Below are positions 1 to 11,004 of a stretch of 64,000 bases of DNA, piece by piece. Each line of letters opens with the position of its first letter. Position 1 is the stretch's first letter. The notes beneath the pieces are model-generated. The model ran no database searches. It was not told where the DNA came from and worked only from the letters and a program-made list of their open reading frames with translations. The translations under genes and the position numbers were made by a program. The stretch spans positions 1,674,001 through 1,738,000 of the forward strand of contig CM045762.1 of assembly GCA_025200525.1 (NCBI GenBank), in the 5' to 3' direction. This DNA is from Camellia lanceoleosa (lineage: Eukaryota > Streptophyta > Magnoliopsida > Ericales > Theaceae).

Positions 1-201
1 TGCATTTATTAATTCTCTTGGAATGATATACTCGTATATATGACATATAATAAATATATAAAATTATATATTATGTGCGTGTCTTTCATGTGTCGTGTCT
101 TGTATATTTTGAAAATTGTCGTGTCAACGTGTCCGTGTTGTATCCGTGTCGTGTACTGTATTTTTTGAAAATTGCGGTGTCAACGTGTCCATGCCGCTTA
201 G
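1..201. mobile_element. Right end of a hAT-like element rich in GACACG/CGTGTC motifs
   Basis: The segment holds repeated CGTGTC/GTGTCCGTG motifs and ends in GTGTCCATGCCGCTTAG. Read from its outer end it begins CTAAGCGGCATGGACACG, closely matching both termini of the complete element at 37968-38951 (CTAAGTAGCACGGACACGG and CTAAGAAGCACCGGACACCG). The left part lies outside the window. No transposase ORF is seen, so it is probably non-autonomous. Family assignment rests on the better-preserved copy, which has an 8-bp target duplication. Confidence 0.6.
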
Positions 202-603
202 GTATGTGCCTTTTTGTTGTCATGGCAAATAGTGGAAACACTTTTTGAGATCTGAATTCTTAAAATTGTAGTTTCCATGTAAACTAGTGTTGCATGATAA
301 GCTAGAGTAAAGTATATTCACACGTTTCAGAGGCGTTTTTTGGGCAGACTTCTGCTTTAAATTTGCATTAGTTGTGAAGATTGATTGCGTTCGGTCACCT
401 TTTTGAGTAAGAATTACAGTACTAACAGGCAAGTGCTTGGCAACAGCCCAGTGAACTGGGCAGGCACTAGATAAATGGGAGGCACAGGATAAACAAATCC
501 ACCCGATGGACTGCCAAAAAAGGCATCACAAATTAGAATGTATGATCAAAGGCATCTTGGTTTGGCAACTTTTAAAGGAGCTTTGTATCATAGGTGTTAA
601 AAT
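202..603. other. Intronic or intergenic DNA, nothing recognised
   Basis: No coding similarity, RNA gene or transposon end was recognised here. By position it is most simply intron of the CCCH gene whose last exon is at 4838-5002. Confidence 0.4.
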
Positions 604-1206
604 CAAAGTTTTTAAAGGCGAATGCGTACCTTAAGGCGTTTTACCCCTCATGAGGCGAGGCGTAAGCCTCAAGGCGTTGAGGCGTAAGCATTTCAAATTT
701 CAAAATTTAATATTTATTGAATAAATTAAATACTTTTAAATAGTTAAAAAAATAAAAATAAAATTAAATATAAATATGTAAATACTTTTCGCTTTAATGC
801 ATTGAACATTTTACTGCATAGAAGGAAGTTTTCCTTCACTGAAAGAGAAATCGATATTCTTAACTTCAGTGATTGAGCTTCTCACTTGACCATTAACTAT
901 GTTTTTCTTGATTGATCATTTACTTAATTTTTCCTGTAGAATGTAGTTATAAAAATGGATTCTTTTTAATTTTTTTATGTTTAAACAATCTAATAGACTA
1001 AGCTTAACAAATACCCAAGGCAACTTCTGCATGTGCATACTCCTCACATGCTTATGCGTTGAAAGCGTAAAAAGCGCACTTAAGGCGCATGTCTCAAACT
1101 ATGATACGCAAGCCTTTGGGGAGTAATGCCTAAAAATCAAAGCCTCGATGTGTTTTACCTTAGCCTCAAGGCGAGGCGAGCCTTGAGAAGGTTTTTTAAA
1201 ACTCTG
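604..1206. mobile_element. hAT-type MITE, 603 bp, 8-bp TSD
   Basis: The left end CAAAGTTTTTAAAGGCG and the right end read inward, CAGAGTTTTAAAAAACC, are imperfect terminal inverted repeats. Both subterminal regions carry AAGGCG/GAGGCG-rich repeats in inverted orientation. The element is flanked by a perfect 8-bp direct repeat GTTAAAAT (596-603 and 1207-1214), the target-site size of hAT transposons. The AT-rich interior has no ORF, so it is non-autonomous. Confidence 0.8.
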
Positions 1207-1858
1207 GTTAAAATTGCTATCCAAAAAAATCAAAATCAATCTGGATAGCATTTAAATTGTTGTAGAGTAGGATCTCATTAGGATGGTTAGGATCTTCAAT
1301 TGAGTCATAGGATCGTGCGATCCTTCGATTAAGATTGTTTTGGGGAATTTTTTCTGAATCTTTCCAACTTATTTAAACAAACTAATTTCGGTTTTTGCCA
1401 CAAAATTTTACATAGTTGAGGAGGTCATTGTTAATGACATTTTGCATTGAGTTCTCCAACAAGGCATCTTCTATGTTTCGAAATACTAGTAGGGGTTGCA
1501 TTGTTGCGGCAGGGTTGGGTTGCGTTGTTAATTAGTTTATTATATACTTTTGGTAAGCTTACCCTTGTCAACTAACTATATATATAGCATTTGAAATATC
1601 TGTTTCATTTAGTAGATAACAATTTCTTTGGCAATGGTTCTTATGCTGATACAATCTATCTTTTTTTTTTTTTTTTTAATTCATACTCTAGGCATGTAAG
1701 GTCACCTTTATCAAAACAAACTATCGTCTTTGGTAAATTTACCAGAGTATTCCTCCTATTCAACTAATTTAACCATTTCCAATCACCTTATAGCATTTTT
1801 AGAGCATCTGGAGATTCGATCATTTATGTATGATTTGCTTTATCTTACACTGCCCCTT
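1207..1858. other. Intron-like DNA containing one copy of a duplicated segment
   Basis: Apart from about 85 bp at 1399-1485 that is repeated at about 4600-4686, and a poly-T run near 1662-1678, nothing is recognised. Probably intron of the CCCH gene. Confidence 0.4.
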
Positions 1859-2966
1859 AAGAATGGCAACGGGGCGGGGCCGGGCCGGGGACTACCCCCT
1901 TCGTCCCCGATCCCCGAAAGTAACACTCCCCGTCCCGTTCGTCCGTCTGACGGGGACCCTTATCGACCCCATCCCGACCACGGAAAATCACGATTCATAT
2001 TAAAATCCAAAGATAATTTCATGATAAGTTAAGAAATCGCAACCCGGTTCGACTAGTGTAACAGACAAGCAAAGTCATTCAGTAGGAAAATATTGCTCAA
2101 ATGGACCAGCAAACCAACAATTAGGTACAGAGAACATCAGATTCAAAAATATAAAATAGATTCAGATTATATATATATATATATATCATCATCAACAACA
2201 ACTTTAAAAAAAATTAATCTGTATACATGATGATAAACAGATCTAGAACATAAACACAAACATCAACTTAAATAAATAAATTAAAAAAAAAACATGTTCA
2301 TTATACACACACAAATATAAATATATATATATAGAGAGAGTTGTTAGATCGGTGGCTTGGCTTGACGGTTCAAACACCACGATCTGTTAAATCGGTGGCT
2401 TCACGGTTCAGATCGGTGCTTCACGGTGGTAGATCTTGATGATGATGATGATAACGACAAGTGAGAGAACGAGAGACAAATCAGAGTCAGAGATCGGTGC
2501 TTTACATCGGTGGCTTCACGGTGGTGGATCTGGATGATGATGATGATAACGAGAGGTGAGAGAACAGAGTGACTGAGTGAGGGAGAGGGAGAGGGAGAGG
2601 GAAAGGGAGACCGTGTGAGAGTGAGAGAGAGAGTAGAGTGAAGAGAGAGACGGACGGAGCTGGAGTGATGACCTAAACAAACAAATGATATAATACATAT
2701 ATATATTATAATATATATAGCAACCCTAAACAAATAATATAATATATATATATATTACAATTACTCAATGGCCAGAGGGCAGTCGGGGATTTGTCGGGCC
2801 GGGGCCGGGTTTGGAGGACTGATCCCCGTCCCCGGCCCGAATCTGTTCGGGGATTAAATTTTAAATACCATCCCCGTCCTCACGGGAGTATTTTTCGGGG
2901 AAAACCCGCTTAAATCGGGGTCGGGATCGGGGATCCCCGTTGGGCCGGTTTCAAATTGCTATCCCT
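1859..2966. mobile_element. hAT-type non-autonomous element, 1108 bp, 8-bp TSD
   Basis: Perfect 8-bp target duplication TGCCCCTT (1851-1858 and 2967-2974). Termini AAGAATGGCAA (left) and AGGGATAGCAA (right, read inward) match at 8 of 11 positions and fit plant hAT ends. Both subterminal regions are very GC-rich (GGGGCCGGG, CCCCGTCCC), in contrast with the AT-rich interior, which holds (AT)n and (GA)n tracts and short repeats around GATCGGTGGCTTCACGG. The ORFs inside are low-complexity or Pro-rich and not transposase. Confidence 0.85.
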
Positions 2967-3416
2967 TGCCCCTTGCTTATTTATTCTGTGTTTACTTTTT
3001 CTTCCAGTTGCTTTTTCTTCTTTCTTTTTGTCTGGAAAGTGCTTCATGGATAAAATCCTGAAGAGAACTTATTTGTCTGCTGTACTCCTATTAGGTTATT
3101 GTGAAAGTCATACCTATCCGTCTTCATTGTTAGGTACCTTTTTCTTCATCTGGGATGGCATCTGATGCTCATTCATACTTTGATAAATGTAAATGTAAAC
3201 TAGATTTACGTCTCATAAATATAACTAATACCTAGAATAACTTAATCACAATCTGATTACCAACTATAAATTATATCGCAAGGCTTGAAATAAGATCCAA
3301 TTACCAAATGAGGCATAAGCTTCTCCCACTGACGCCTGTCACTACTTTTTATATCTTATGTAGTGTGTTGCCCACAATCTTCAATTCTGCAACAACAAAA
3401 CCCAAAATAATAATAA
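2967..3416. other. Intron-like DNA, nothing recognised
   Basis: Includes the right target duplication of the hAT element and ends in a TAA-repeat tract used by the following MULE. No coding or RNA feature is supported. Confidence 0.4.
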
Positions 3417-4561
3417 GGTCAAAATTCATTTAACCCCTTGTGGTTTGAGCTCTTGAGCACTTTACCCCTATAGTTCAAATTTTTGCAAAGAGACTCAAAC
3501 TGCAATTGTTATATTTTCCATCCAAATTGACCGAACTTGCCAATTTTGAGAGTGGGCATGCATTTTTTTTTTTGAAATTAAAGTGAAATCAAAATGGAGA
3601 AAGACATTTCTGCCAAAGTCATTTCTACCCTTCATCTTCATCATATCTTTTAACCCTAACCCTAATCCTTATCCCTTCCACCACCACCCAACCATCTCCC
3701 TCACCTCCACCGTCTCCGTCCTCACCTACCTTGCTCGCCATCCGGACTTCTTCCCCCACCTCCCTGGATTTCCGTGGCTTCAATTGGGCTGATAAGCCCT
3801 ATGTAATCAACATAGTGAATCATGGATTCCAAGCAGCGACAAAAGATTTGGAACAAGATTTGGGCTAAGCAAATTTCAAATGCTTTATGGAAGAAGATTT
3901 GAAACAAGATTTGAGCATTAAGAATTTCAGATTTGTGAAATCCAATAGCCTGTATACATGTGTGTATATATATATATGAAGAACTTAACCTCTGCTATAT
4001 ATATGCATACAAATGTATATGCCTGTGTTTATATATGTATAAATATGTAACTTAAGTAATTAAATTATAAATGAAATTAAAATGTTAGAAATTAGGAAAA
4101 ATCATTTTTTGTTAATTGGACTCTGTTAAAAACAAAGAACAGTGTATCTATTATGGGATCAGTCATGGATTCATGGCTCCTACTGGGAAAGTGATTGTGT
4201 TCTACCATGAGGAAAATGACTGGTAATTCACTTGGCTTGGCATTCAATTCCTCTTTACTAGTTTGATTTAATTATATATATATGTCAGTGTGCTGATTAG
4301 TTTTGGGATTTTGGAGATTGGGTTATAGATGCAGAGATGATTGAGCAAAGAGACCAGTTGATGTGGATTTGATGTGTTGTATTGTAATCAGAATTAGAGG
4401 TGTAAAACAAAGGGCATTATCGTCTTTCTATCGCTAACGTTAACAGAGTTAGTGTTGTAGTTTGGTCCAAAACCACAAGGTGTCTCTTTGCATATATTTG
4501 AACTACAGGGGGATAAAGTGCTCCGGGCTCAGACCATGACGGGGTTAAATGAATTTTGCCC
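3417..4561. mobile_element. MULE-type TIR element, 1145 bp, 9-bp TSD
   Basis: Long inverted repeats of about 80 bp: left GGTCAAAATTCATTTAACCC, right read inward GGGCAAAATTCATTTAACCC, continuing with similar GAGCACTTTA and GCAAAGAGAC blocks. It is flanked by TAATAATAA on both sides (3408-3416, 4562-4570). Nine bases is the Mutator target size, although the repeats sit in a (TAA)n context. No MURA transposase is visible. An internal Pro-rich ORF near 3583-3792 cannot be assigned. Confidence 0.75.
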
Positions 4562-4837
4562 TAATAATAATAATAGTAAGTGTTACATGTTAGCTAGGGT
4601 TTGACAAAATCTTACATAGTTGTGGAGGGATTGTTGGGACAATTTTGCATTGAGTGCTCCAACATGGTGTTTTCTATGTTTTGAAATATCTGATCTGGAC
4701 TCTTGTCGAATTTGTGATTTAGGAGATTGAATTTTACATCTCTCCATCTCTGATTTTGTGTGGGGGAAACTTTGTATGCATGTTGCATATTTGCTGCTAT
4801 ATAGGATTCATTTAGTTTGGGTGGATCATTTTGACAG

Positions 4838-5002
4838 GGTTCTGTGCACTGTCCTTACTATATGAAGACTGGCACATGCAAGTATGGTGCAACATGCAGA
4901 TTTGACCACCCACCTCCAGGGGAGGTCATGGCTTTGGCAACATCACAAGAAACATCCACATCCGTTGGAGGGGAAGTGACCGCACAAGAACTGCAGCAGT
5001 GA
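4838..5002 (+). CDS. CCCH zinc-finger protein, HUA1/ZFN type, last coding exon
   Basis: After an AG acceptor (TTTTGACAG) this exon encodes 54 residues and the stop. It opens with GSVHCPYYMKTGTCKYG and carries one complete C-x8-C-x5-C-x3-H zinc finger (CPYYMKTGTC..CRFDH), followed by PPPGEVMALATSQ and an acidic tail ending in AQELQQ. In HUA1-like and ZFN proteins this is the last of five tandem fingers that bind RNA or single-stranded DNA in the nucleus; HUA1 helps AGAMOUS pre-mRNA processing. Earlier exons, which should encode the other four fingers, were not found in 1-4837, so the preceding intron probably starts left of the window and is loaded with hAT and MULE insertions. Family assignment is firm; orthology to HUA1 is inferred from the tail motif. 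Confidence 0.85.
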   Translation, partial: GSVHCPYYMKTGTCKYGATCRFDHPPPGEVMALATSQETSTSVGGEVTAQELQQ

Positions 5003-7765
5003 AATCTTTTGCATGAATGGCGCCCCTCTTTAAATTATGCTATATGCTTATGGACCTTACTTTTAATATAGCAAATTATTGTCTTACTCCACAAATGTTC
5101 TATTGCCAAAATTGATACTACTTTCTAGCATTGGTTGTATTTCTTTGAAGAGAGCTGGTACTGAAATTGCTATTGTTATGCTTGGATCCTGTTGAAGATT
5201 GAAGTTGGTGTCATGCAATTTACTTTTTACCTTTTTTATTGAACTAATATTGACTTTAGCAACATAAATTGTGAAAAAGATGTTTTGGCAGGCAGGCAGG
5301 CAAAATACAACGCCCTTAGCCATCCAATTCATAAGTGCACGCATACCTTAACTGCATTATGGACAGACAAGACTGAAGTTAAGGGGGACTGAAGTTATGG
5401 CGCTTGCTTGTTAGTGCTCCAGCATCCATCCTTACTGCATAATACCTTTATTTTATTTATAGAATCGACCATAGAAAAGTCACTACAGTGGGGGGGCCAC
5501 AATGCTCCGGGAGGATATCTGTGGTTTATTTTGTTGCCATGAAGAACGGCTAAAGTGGAAGACTTTTGTAGCGGCCCAATTGTTGTGGATACAACTCAAA
5601 CCCATTTACTCAACCAAGCCCCCATTACAACATATCCTCCTAAATTGTATATCAGCATTTAACAGGCATCACACTTGCATCAAGAAGCCTTTACACATAC
5701 TATCAGGGCATCTTTGTAAAATTACACTCTGATTGTTCTAAAATACCAAAACTAGCTCAAGAAAGACAATTTTGGAGGAGGAAAAAAGTGGCAAAAACGT
5801 AAACCAACAACCAACATGCCGAACCAGCTGCAAAGATTGGATAATGAATAAGTTTCCGAAGGAAATGCAAAAACCAAACAGCACTTGAAGTGGGGAACAA
5901 GAGTGTTCTCTTTTGAAAACAAGAGGGATTTGGATCCGTGCACCCCCAACATTTAGCAATCACTGTTGTATGTATCCATTCAAGATAATTAGAGACCATG
6001 ATTTTTCAATTCAAATCATACTACCAAGTTTTTTAGAAGATCTGAAGGTGAAGTCTTTGGTGTCCATTCAATCAGATCAGATGTTCCCATGGTGGATGCT
6101 AACAACCATGTATCTCACCTTCTCTTTGTTTGCATGTTACTCTCTCTGAGAGGTGGAATGGCAAACCTAGTGTTAAGTTGATGTTGTTGTAGGCTTCACA
6201 TTCACTTGATAATTAAAGAGAGAGAGTTCTCTTTAGACCTTTGAGAATCCACTCCCTTCCCTCCTTTACTTTGTCAACCAAACACTCCAAGTGGTTTAGA
6301 ATCGATTAGACCAATTATGATTCATTTATGAACAACGGTTTTTTGATTTGGGACTGCCAGAATGTTGGAAAAGAGTTTCATTCTCAGCTCTACACCGAGC
6401 AAAAGGTGATTATCAATAGATGAAAAAGTTTAAGGTCTTGCTACATTAGTGGACATGGATCAATAAAGAGTCATTCAAGGTGTGTGTTGCCATATGACAT
6501 GCTCTCTTACATGGATCCACTGAAAATAGCTTTAATCAAAGATACCCAACGTGAGGATTTCAATTTTGAATTGGAATCTGTTATGTGTGCCATCTAAGAT
6601 ATGGAGTTTGACATCATGGTCAACAAGCCAGTAAGAACTGATGATGCAAAAGAGCCAGCAGACCTATTCCCAATGCAAGAAGATCAAAGCATGACAGTGC
6701 CCTATTCTGTAGATTTTAGGATGGATACTCATGTAACCGTTTGTTCTTCTTCCTAGTATCCTTATAGAAGGGGCCGGTTTCTGTGCTATATGAAGTGATT
6801 CTAGAATGGATGCTTCTTCAAAGCAAGAGGATGATAGTGGTAAGGATATATCTCAAGGCAGTTGCAGCTAGTCTAGAGCAAGCGCCAAGGAAGGGTCTAA
6901 CCTCAAAAAGCCAATGAAGAGGAAGAAAAATGTTATTATAGGCAGGAATTTCCTTATCATCAATTGTGATTTTCATGAAGCTTGAAAATATGGTAAAAAT
7001 TTCTAGTTTTCCATTAACCTAGCTTATCGATTATTGAGATTCAGGCAAAAATGCAGGTTGATGTGCCGATAAGGCTTAGTGATGACGCATCAATGCTAAG
7101 TTAGAGACAATACCTGTGAATGAGTTGGCTAAACCCATCAATCTAGCTATGGTTATATAGTGGAGAACACTAAGTTTGTCAGCTCAATTGAACAAAACCT
7201 ACAACTTTTTGAGGAGGAATCACCGATGAAACAATCTTAGAAGTTCTCTAATTTGGTTTCTAAGCGAATAATGACCTATCATATGAGTGGTTCTAAGGTA
7301 ATAGCCTCAATGATTCTATTGCTATGGAAGTTACCCATTCCCATCAAAGTCATGTTCAGAAAAAGTGCAAAAGAGAACATCAAATAGATGACAAATTATA
7401 GTGATCCATGTCATTTTCAAGTTCCTCAACGACAAAACATCAGCAAGCAACCTATGTTTCTTTATATGGTTCTCTATCTCTTGATATAGTATTTTTTGCA
7501 AGTACTTGTTGCTAATAGCGATGTTTGGCGCCCGATATGCACAACTAGCTTCAATGCTTTGGTATATCTGGTTTTATGGAGTTTGGGTTATTTGCTTGTC
7601 AAAGTTTGTTAGTGGCATGTTGTTGAATTATCTTTTGATTGTGCCCCCTTCATCCTTTAGTCTTTTTTAGTCTACGCTAGTCTCTCACTATTTGTGTGTG
7701 TTGTGATTTTTTTGGTTATAAAGGAATAGCGTTGTAAATGTGTGTTGTGATTTTTTGGCCCATAG
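5003..7765. other. 3' flank of CCCH gene, then unassigned decayed sequence
   Basis: The first few hundred bases should include the CCCH 3' UTR, but no clear poly(A) signal could be fixed. From about 6300 to 7700 the sequence has short open stretches interrupted by stops and reads like a decayed retroelement. No diagnostic RT, integrase or gag motif was recognised, so it is left unclassified. Near 7700-7760 a short motif GTGTGTTGTGATTTTTTGG is repeated. Confidence 0.3.
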
Positions 7766-8089
7766 GATTAAAGCAGGATGGTGCAAGTGGTGTGTTAATA
7801 TAATGTATAGAGAATGAGAGAATAAACTGTGCATTCATGTCTATTTTGAATGTTTGTCAGGGGCTCCTTATATAGGAGAGGATTTACAATAGTGGACAAT
7901 TGATAATGGACAATTCATGATGGAAAGCAACCGAAAGAAAATGCACTAATCTAAAGCCTAAAGCACTAACATAAAGTATATTAACAGCCCCCCTCAAACT
8001 CAAGAAGGATAAACATAAACAAACTTGAGTTTGGAGAGAGTAACAAAACAGGAAAATAAAATGACAAATAAAAGAAAATAGGATAGGAG

Positions 8090-8510
8090 ACATTGTATGG
8101 TCGTGTCAGACCGGTGTGGAAGACATTGTATGGTTGTAGTAGATCGGTGTAGAAGACACTGTATGACTCGTGTCGGACCGATATAGAAGACACTGTATGG
8201 TCATGTCGGACCGATGTAGAAGCTAACTGGAATCAATGTCGGGACAGTTTACGGGGTCATGCCGAACTGTTGTAGAAGTTAACCGAAATCAATGTCGGGA
8301 CAGTTTACAGGGTCATGCCGGACCAATGTAGAAACTAACTGGAATCAATGTCGAGACAGTTTACGGGGTCATGCCGGACCGTTGTAGGAGCTAACCGGAA
8401 TCAATGTCGGGACAGTTTACGGGGTCATGCCAGACCGATGTAGAAGCTAACCGGAATCAATGTCGTGACAGTTTACGGGGTCATGCCGGACCGATTGTAG
8501 AAGACTTTGG
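8090..8510. repeat. Tandem repeats of element 1, 56-bp unit
   Basis: From 8229 on, about five copies of a 56-bp unit beginning GGAATCAATGTCGGGACAGT and containing TTTACGGGGTCATGCCGGAC. Before that there are three to four shorter, about 43-bp, related units with GTATGG..GTCGGACCGATGTAG. Equivalent arrays occupy the same relative position in the other two family members. Confidence 0.85.
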
Positions 8511-9229
8511 TGGTGCACCGAGGAGGCGACTTAGGGAGTGCACCATGGGGTGGCTTGGGTGGTTCCCATGGTGTATAACCATGCTCACCAGGTTAGATGG
8601 TTCGCATGGTGTGTAACCATGCTCACCATGATATATGTATAATACCCCCCGCAAACTCAAATATGTTTGAAGATATAAACCTATTGAAGGTTGAAACAAA
8701 GGGATTGATAAAGTGGAGCAGAATGGCTCAACACAGAGTGGAGATGTTATAAAAAAGAAAATAAAAGGGTTGATGCTCACCAACTGAGTTGTATAATAAT
8801 GAAATATTGATGGAAAAAGAAAGAAAAAATAAAATAAAATAAAATGAAGGTAGTGGGAACAGGAATTTGGAAAGGCTCACCAACTGAGTGTTAAAATAAT
8901 GAAATCTCGAGAGAGAAAAGGGATGATGGGTTTGAGTGTTTTTTTTTTTTTAAGAATGAAAAAATGAAGATAAAATAAAATAAATAAAGTTGGGGGTAGT
9001 GGGATCAGACTGCTGGTTCTTGAAGCAGTGGGTTGAAAATAATAATAATGGGTCAAAAGAAGGATTAATACAATATATCTCTTGGTGCTCAATTCGGTGG
9101 AATGGTTTGAAAAAGGTAGATGAGGGGACAAAAGGATTGGATATTTGAGTTAAAAATTAGACACACACATCAGAGATATTCCCTTCAGGGGGCATTGGAT
9201 AAAAAAAGGGAAAAGAAAAACACACACTC

Positions 9230-9438
9230 ATCAACTCTCTTTCTGCTAAAGTAGTCATGGAAATGGAGCCTAAGTAAAGAAGCAGCCATGCCAGCTTCTT
9301 TGGAAATAGCCTATGCAACAACAGAGTACACAATCTCTTTTGCTTTAGGGCAAGAGTGATCATAAACTGTGGGTAGAGGTTGTGAGCAAAGCAAAGTGGA
9401 GCAAACACAAGTATGGTTACAACAATGAGAAAGCTCAT
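9230..9438 (-). pseudogene. Captured class III peroxidase fragment
   Basis: The minus strand from the ATG at 9438 reads MSFLIVVTILVFAPLCFAH, a signal peptide, then NLYPQF. After a one-base deletion the next frame reads YDHSCPKAKEIVYSVVA, a TAG stop, then AISKEAGMAASLLRLHFHDY. This is the N-terminus of a secreted class III peroxidase, up to the distal-His motif LHFHDCF (here with Tyr for Cys). It lies in the sense orientation of LTR element 1. The frameshift, the stop and the absence of everything after the distal His show it is a captured, non-functional piece. Confidence 0.75.
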
Positions 9439-10560
9439 GGTTTGATGAGGTATTGTATAGTGCCCTGTTTCTTTGGCAACTCTATGATGGACTCAAAAGA
9501 CCTCTCTGTGAAGGAAGACCTCTTTGTGGACGAGCAGTGCAGCGCGGCAGAGTTCTCCGGTGGCTGAGCGAGAGCAGCACGGCGGAGTTCTCCGGCGAGC
9601 TCGGTGGCGGCGGAAACAAAGATGGTGGTATGTCTGCCATCAAGGAGATTCGGAAGTTGTACGGTATATTGAGGTTAAGGAGCAGTAACAAAATTGGACT
9701 GTCAGATCATGAATCAACGCAGATCGTTAAATGAGGGTATGTGTAGAAAACTCCAGCGGGCAGCCAAGGCGAAGTTGCTGGCCAGCTGCCCGCCGATGAG
9801 AAAGAAAAACAGATCTAAATCTTATAGCTCTGATACCATGTTAATATAATGTATAGAGAATGAGAGAATAAACTGTGTATTCATGTCTATTTTGAATGTT
9901 TGTCAGGGGCTCCTTATATAGGAGAGGATTTACAATAGTGGACAATTGATAATGGAAAATTCATGATGGAAAGCAACCGAAAGCAAATGCACTAATCTAA
10001 AGCCTAAAGCACTAACATCAAATATATTAACATGGAGAAGTGCGTTTGGAATATTGTGCGATAAATGAATACCCACTAGACTAAAAAGGTAAGTTTTATA
10101 GAATGGCTATTAGACCAACGATGTTGTATGGGACAGAATGTTAGGCAACCAAGAAATAACATATAGATAAGATGAGTGTGGCTGAAATGAGGATGCTAAG
10201 GTGGATGTGTGGCAAGACTAGATAAGACAGAATTATGAATGAGTGTATTCGGGAATGGATAGTAGCAACACCAATAGAAGATAAGTTGAGAGAGAATCAA
10301 TTGAAATGGTTTGGTCATATTCAACAGAGACCAACAAAGACAGTAGTGAAGGGATATGATGCAGTGACGGTAGATGGAAGTGTTAGGGGATCCGGTAGGC
10401 CTAGATTAATGTTGGCTAGCGTCGTAAATAGAGATATAGATATACTTAATTTGACTAACGAAATGACATTTGATAGAGTTGCGTGGAGAAGAAGGATTCA
10501 TGTAGCCGACTCCATTTGATGTGACTTAAGGCTTGGTTTGGTTTGGTTTAGTTGTTCCCT

Positions 10561-11004
10561 GTTGTTTAATTTCCTTTGTATCCAAAAGTTCTATGTAATT
10601 TTTCACCTTGATGAATATGAAGTTCTTGCATTTTACTAAAAAAATAGAGTGATGACACTAGACAGCAATCAAACATTCCAACAACAACAAACAAAAATAG
10701 GCATTCTTTCTGCTTTTAGAAGCCTGGAAAGCAAACCTCAACTAGAAGATTGTAACGAGTGATATGCTCATAAAATCATATAAGCAAAAAAATCTTAAAG
10801 GGAAGAGAAAAAAAAAAGAACACCCTGCAAATACAATACACATTCCTCCTTGCCGCTAGCAAACCATTAACGTTTTGTCTCCATAATAAGCTTTCTTCAT
10901 TACAGTCTTAGCAATCGTAATAATGAGATGTCATTTTGCACTTTGTACAACATAACTTAGCTCGGAAAATAAATATTTTATTATCATCCAAGTAGTCCAA
11001 ATTC
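10561..11004. other. 3' flank of the kinase gene
   Basis: AT-rich sequence between the LINE tail and the kinase stop codon, read on the minus strand as the kinase 3' UTR and downstream DNA. An AATAAA on the minus strand lies only about 30 bp after the stop; a further signal could not be chosen with confidence. Confidence 0.35.

Larger units (their letters stand above)
7793..10032 (-). mobile_element. Non-autonomous LTR retrotransposon (element 1), 2240 bp
   Basis: Two 194-bp LTRs (7793-7986 and 9839-10032) begin TGTTAATATAATG and end ATATTAACA. The primer-binding site (TGGTATCAGAGC, initiator Met tRNA) abuts the right LTR on the minus strand and the polypurine tract (GAGTTTGAGGGGGGC) abuts the left LTR, so transcription runs right to left. 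Flanking 5-mers are TGGTG and TGGAG; the host LINE reading indicates TGGAG was the original target. No gag or pol is present. The interior holds a GC-rich leader hairpin (9753-9795), a peroxidase gene fragment (about 9230-9438) and tandem repeats (8090-8510). It belongs to the same family as the elements at 40317-43587 and 43672-47181. Confidence 0.88.
7766..10560 (+). mobile_element. RTE-type LINE 3' end, interrupted by an LTR element
   Basis: The last 25 bp before the LTR element encode RIKAGWCKW, and immediately after it the reading continues RSAFGILCDK, then AIRPTMLYGTEC, KMSVAEMRMLRWMCGKTR, NECIREW, QLKWFGHIQ and GSGRPRLML, ending HVADSI and stop at 10519. This is the characteristic C-terminus downstream of RT in plant RTE-clade LINEs. 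In-frame stops and frameshifts make it a dead copy. The 3' tail is TTTGGTTTGGTTT-like. The LTR insertion (7793-10032) cuts a Trp-Arg codon pair with a short target duplication. The 5' portion of the LINE is missing or unrecognisable. Confidence 0.8.

Noticed and set aside
2401..2733. Ser/Leu/Pro-rich 110-codon ORF
   Set aside because: Low-complexity reading of (GA)n/(CT)n repeats in a hAT element.
3651..3672. Telomere-like AACCCTAACCCTAATCC
   Set aside because: Only two and a half units inside a MULE-type element; too short for an interstitial telomere.
9482..9567. Frame reading MMDSKDLSVKEDLFVDEQC in element 1, vaguely like the N-terminus of GATA-type factors
   Set aside because: Too short and uncertain to name; could be another captured piece but cannot be supported.
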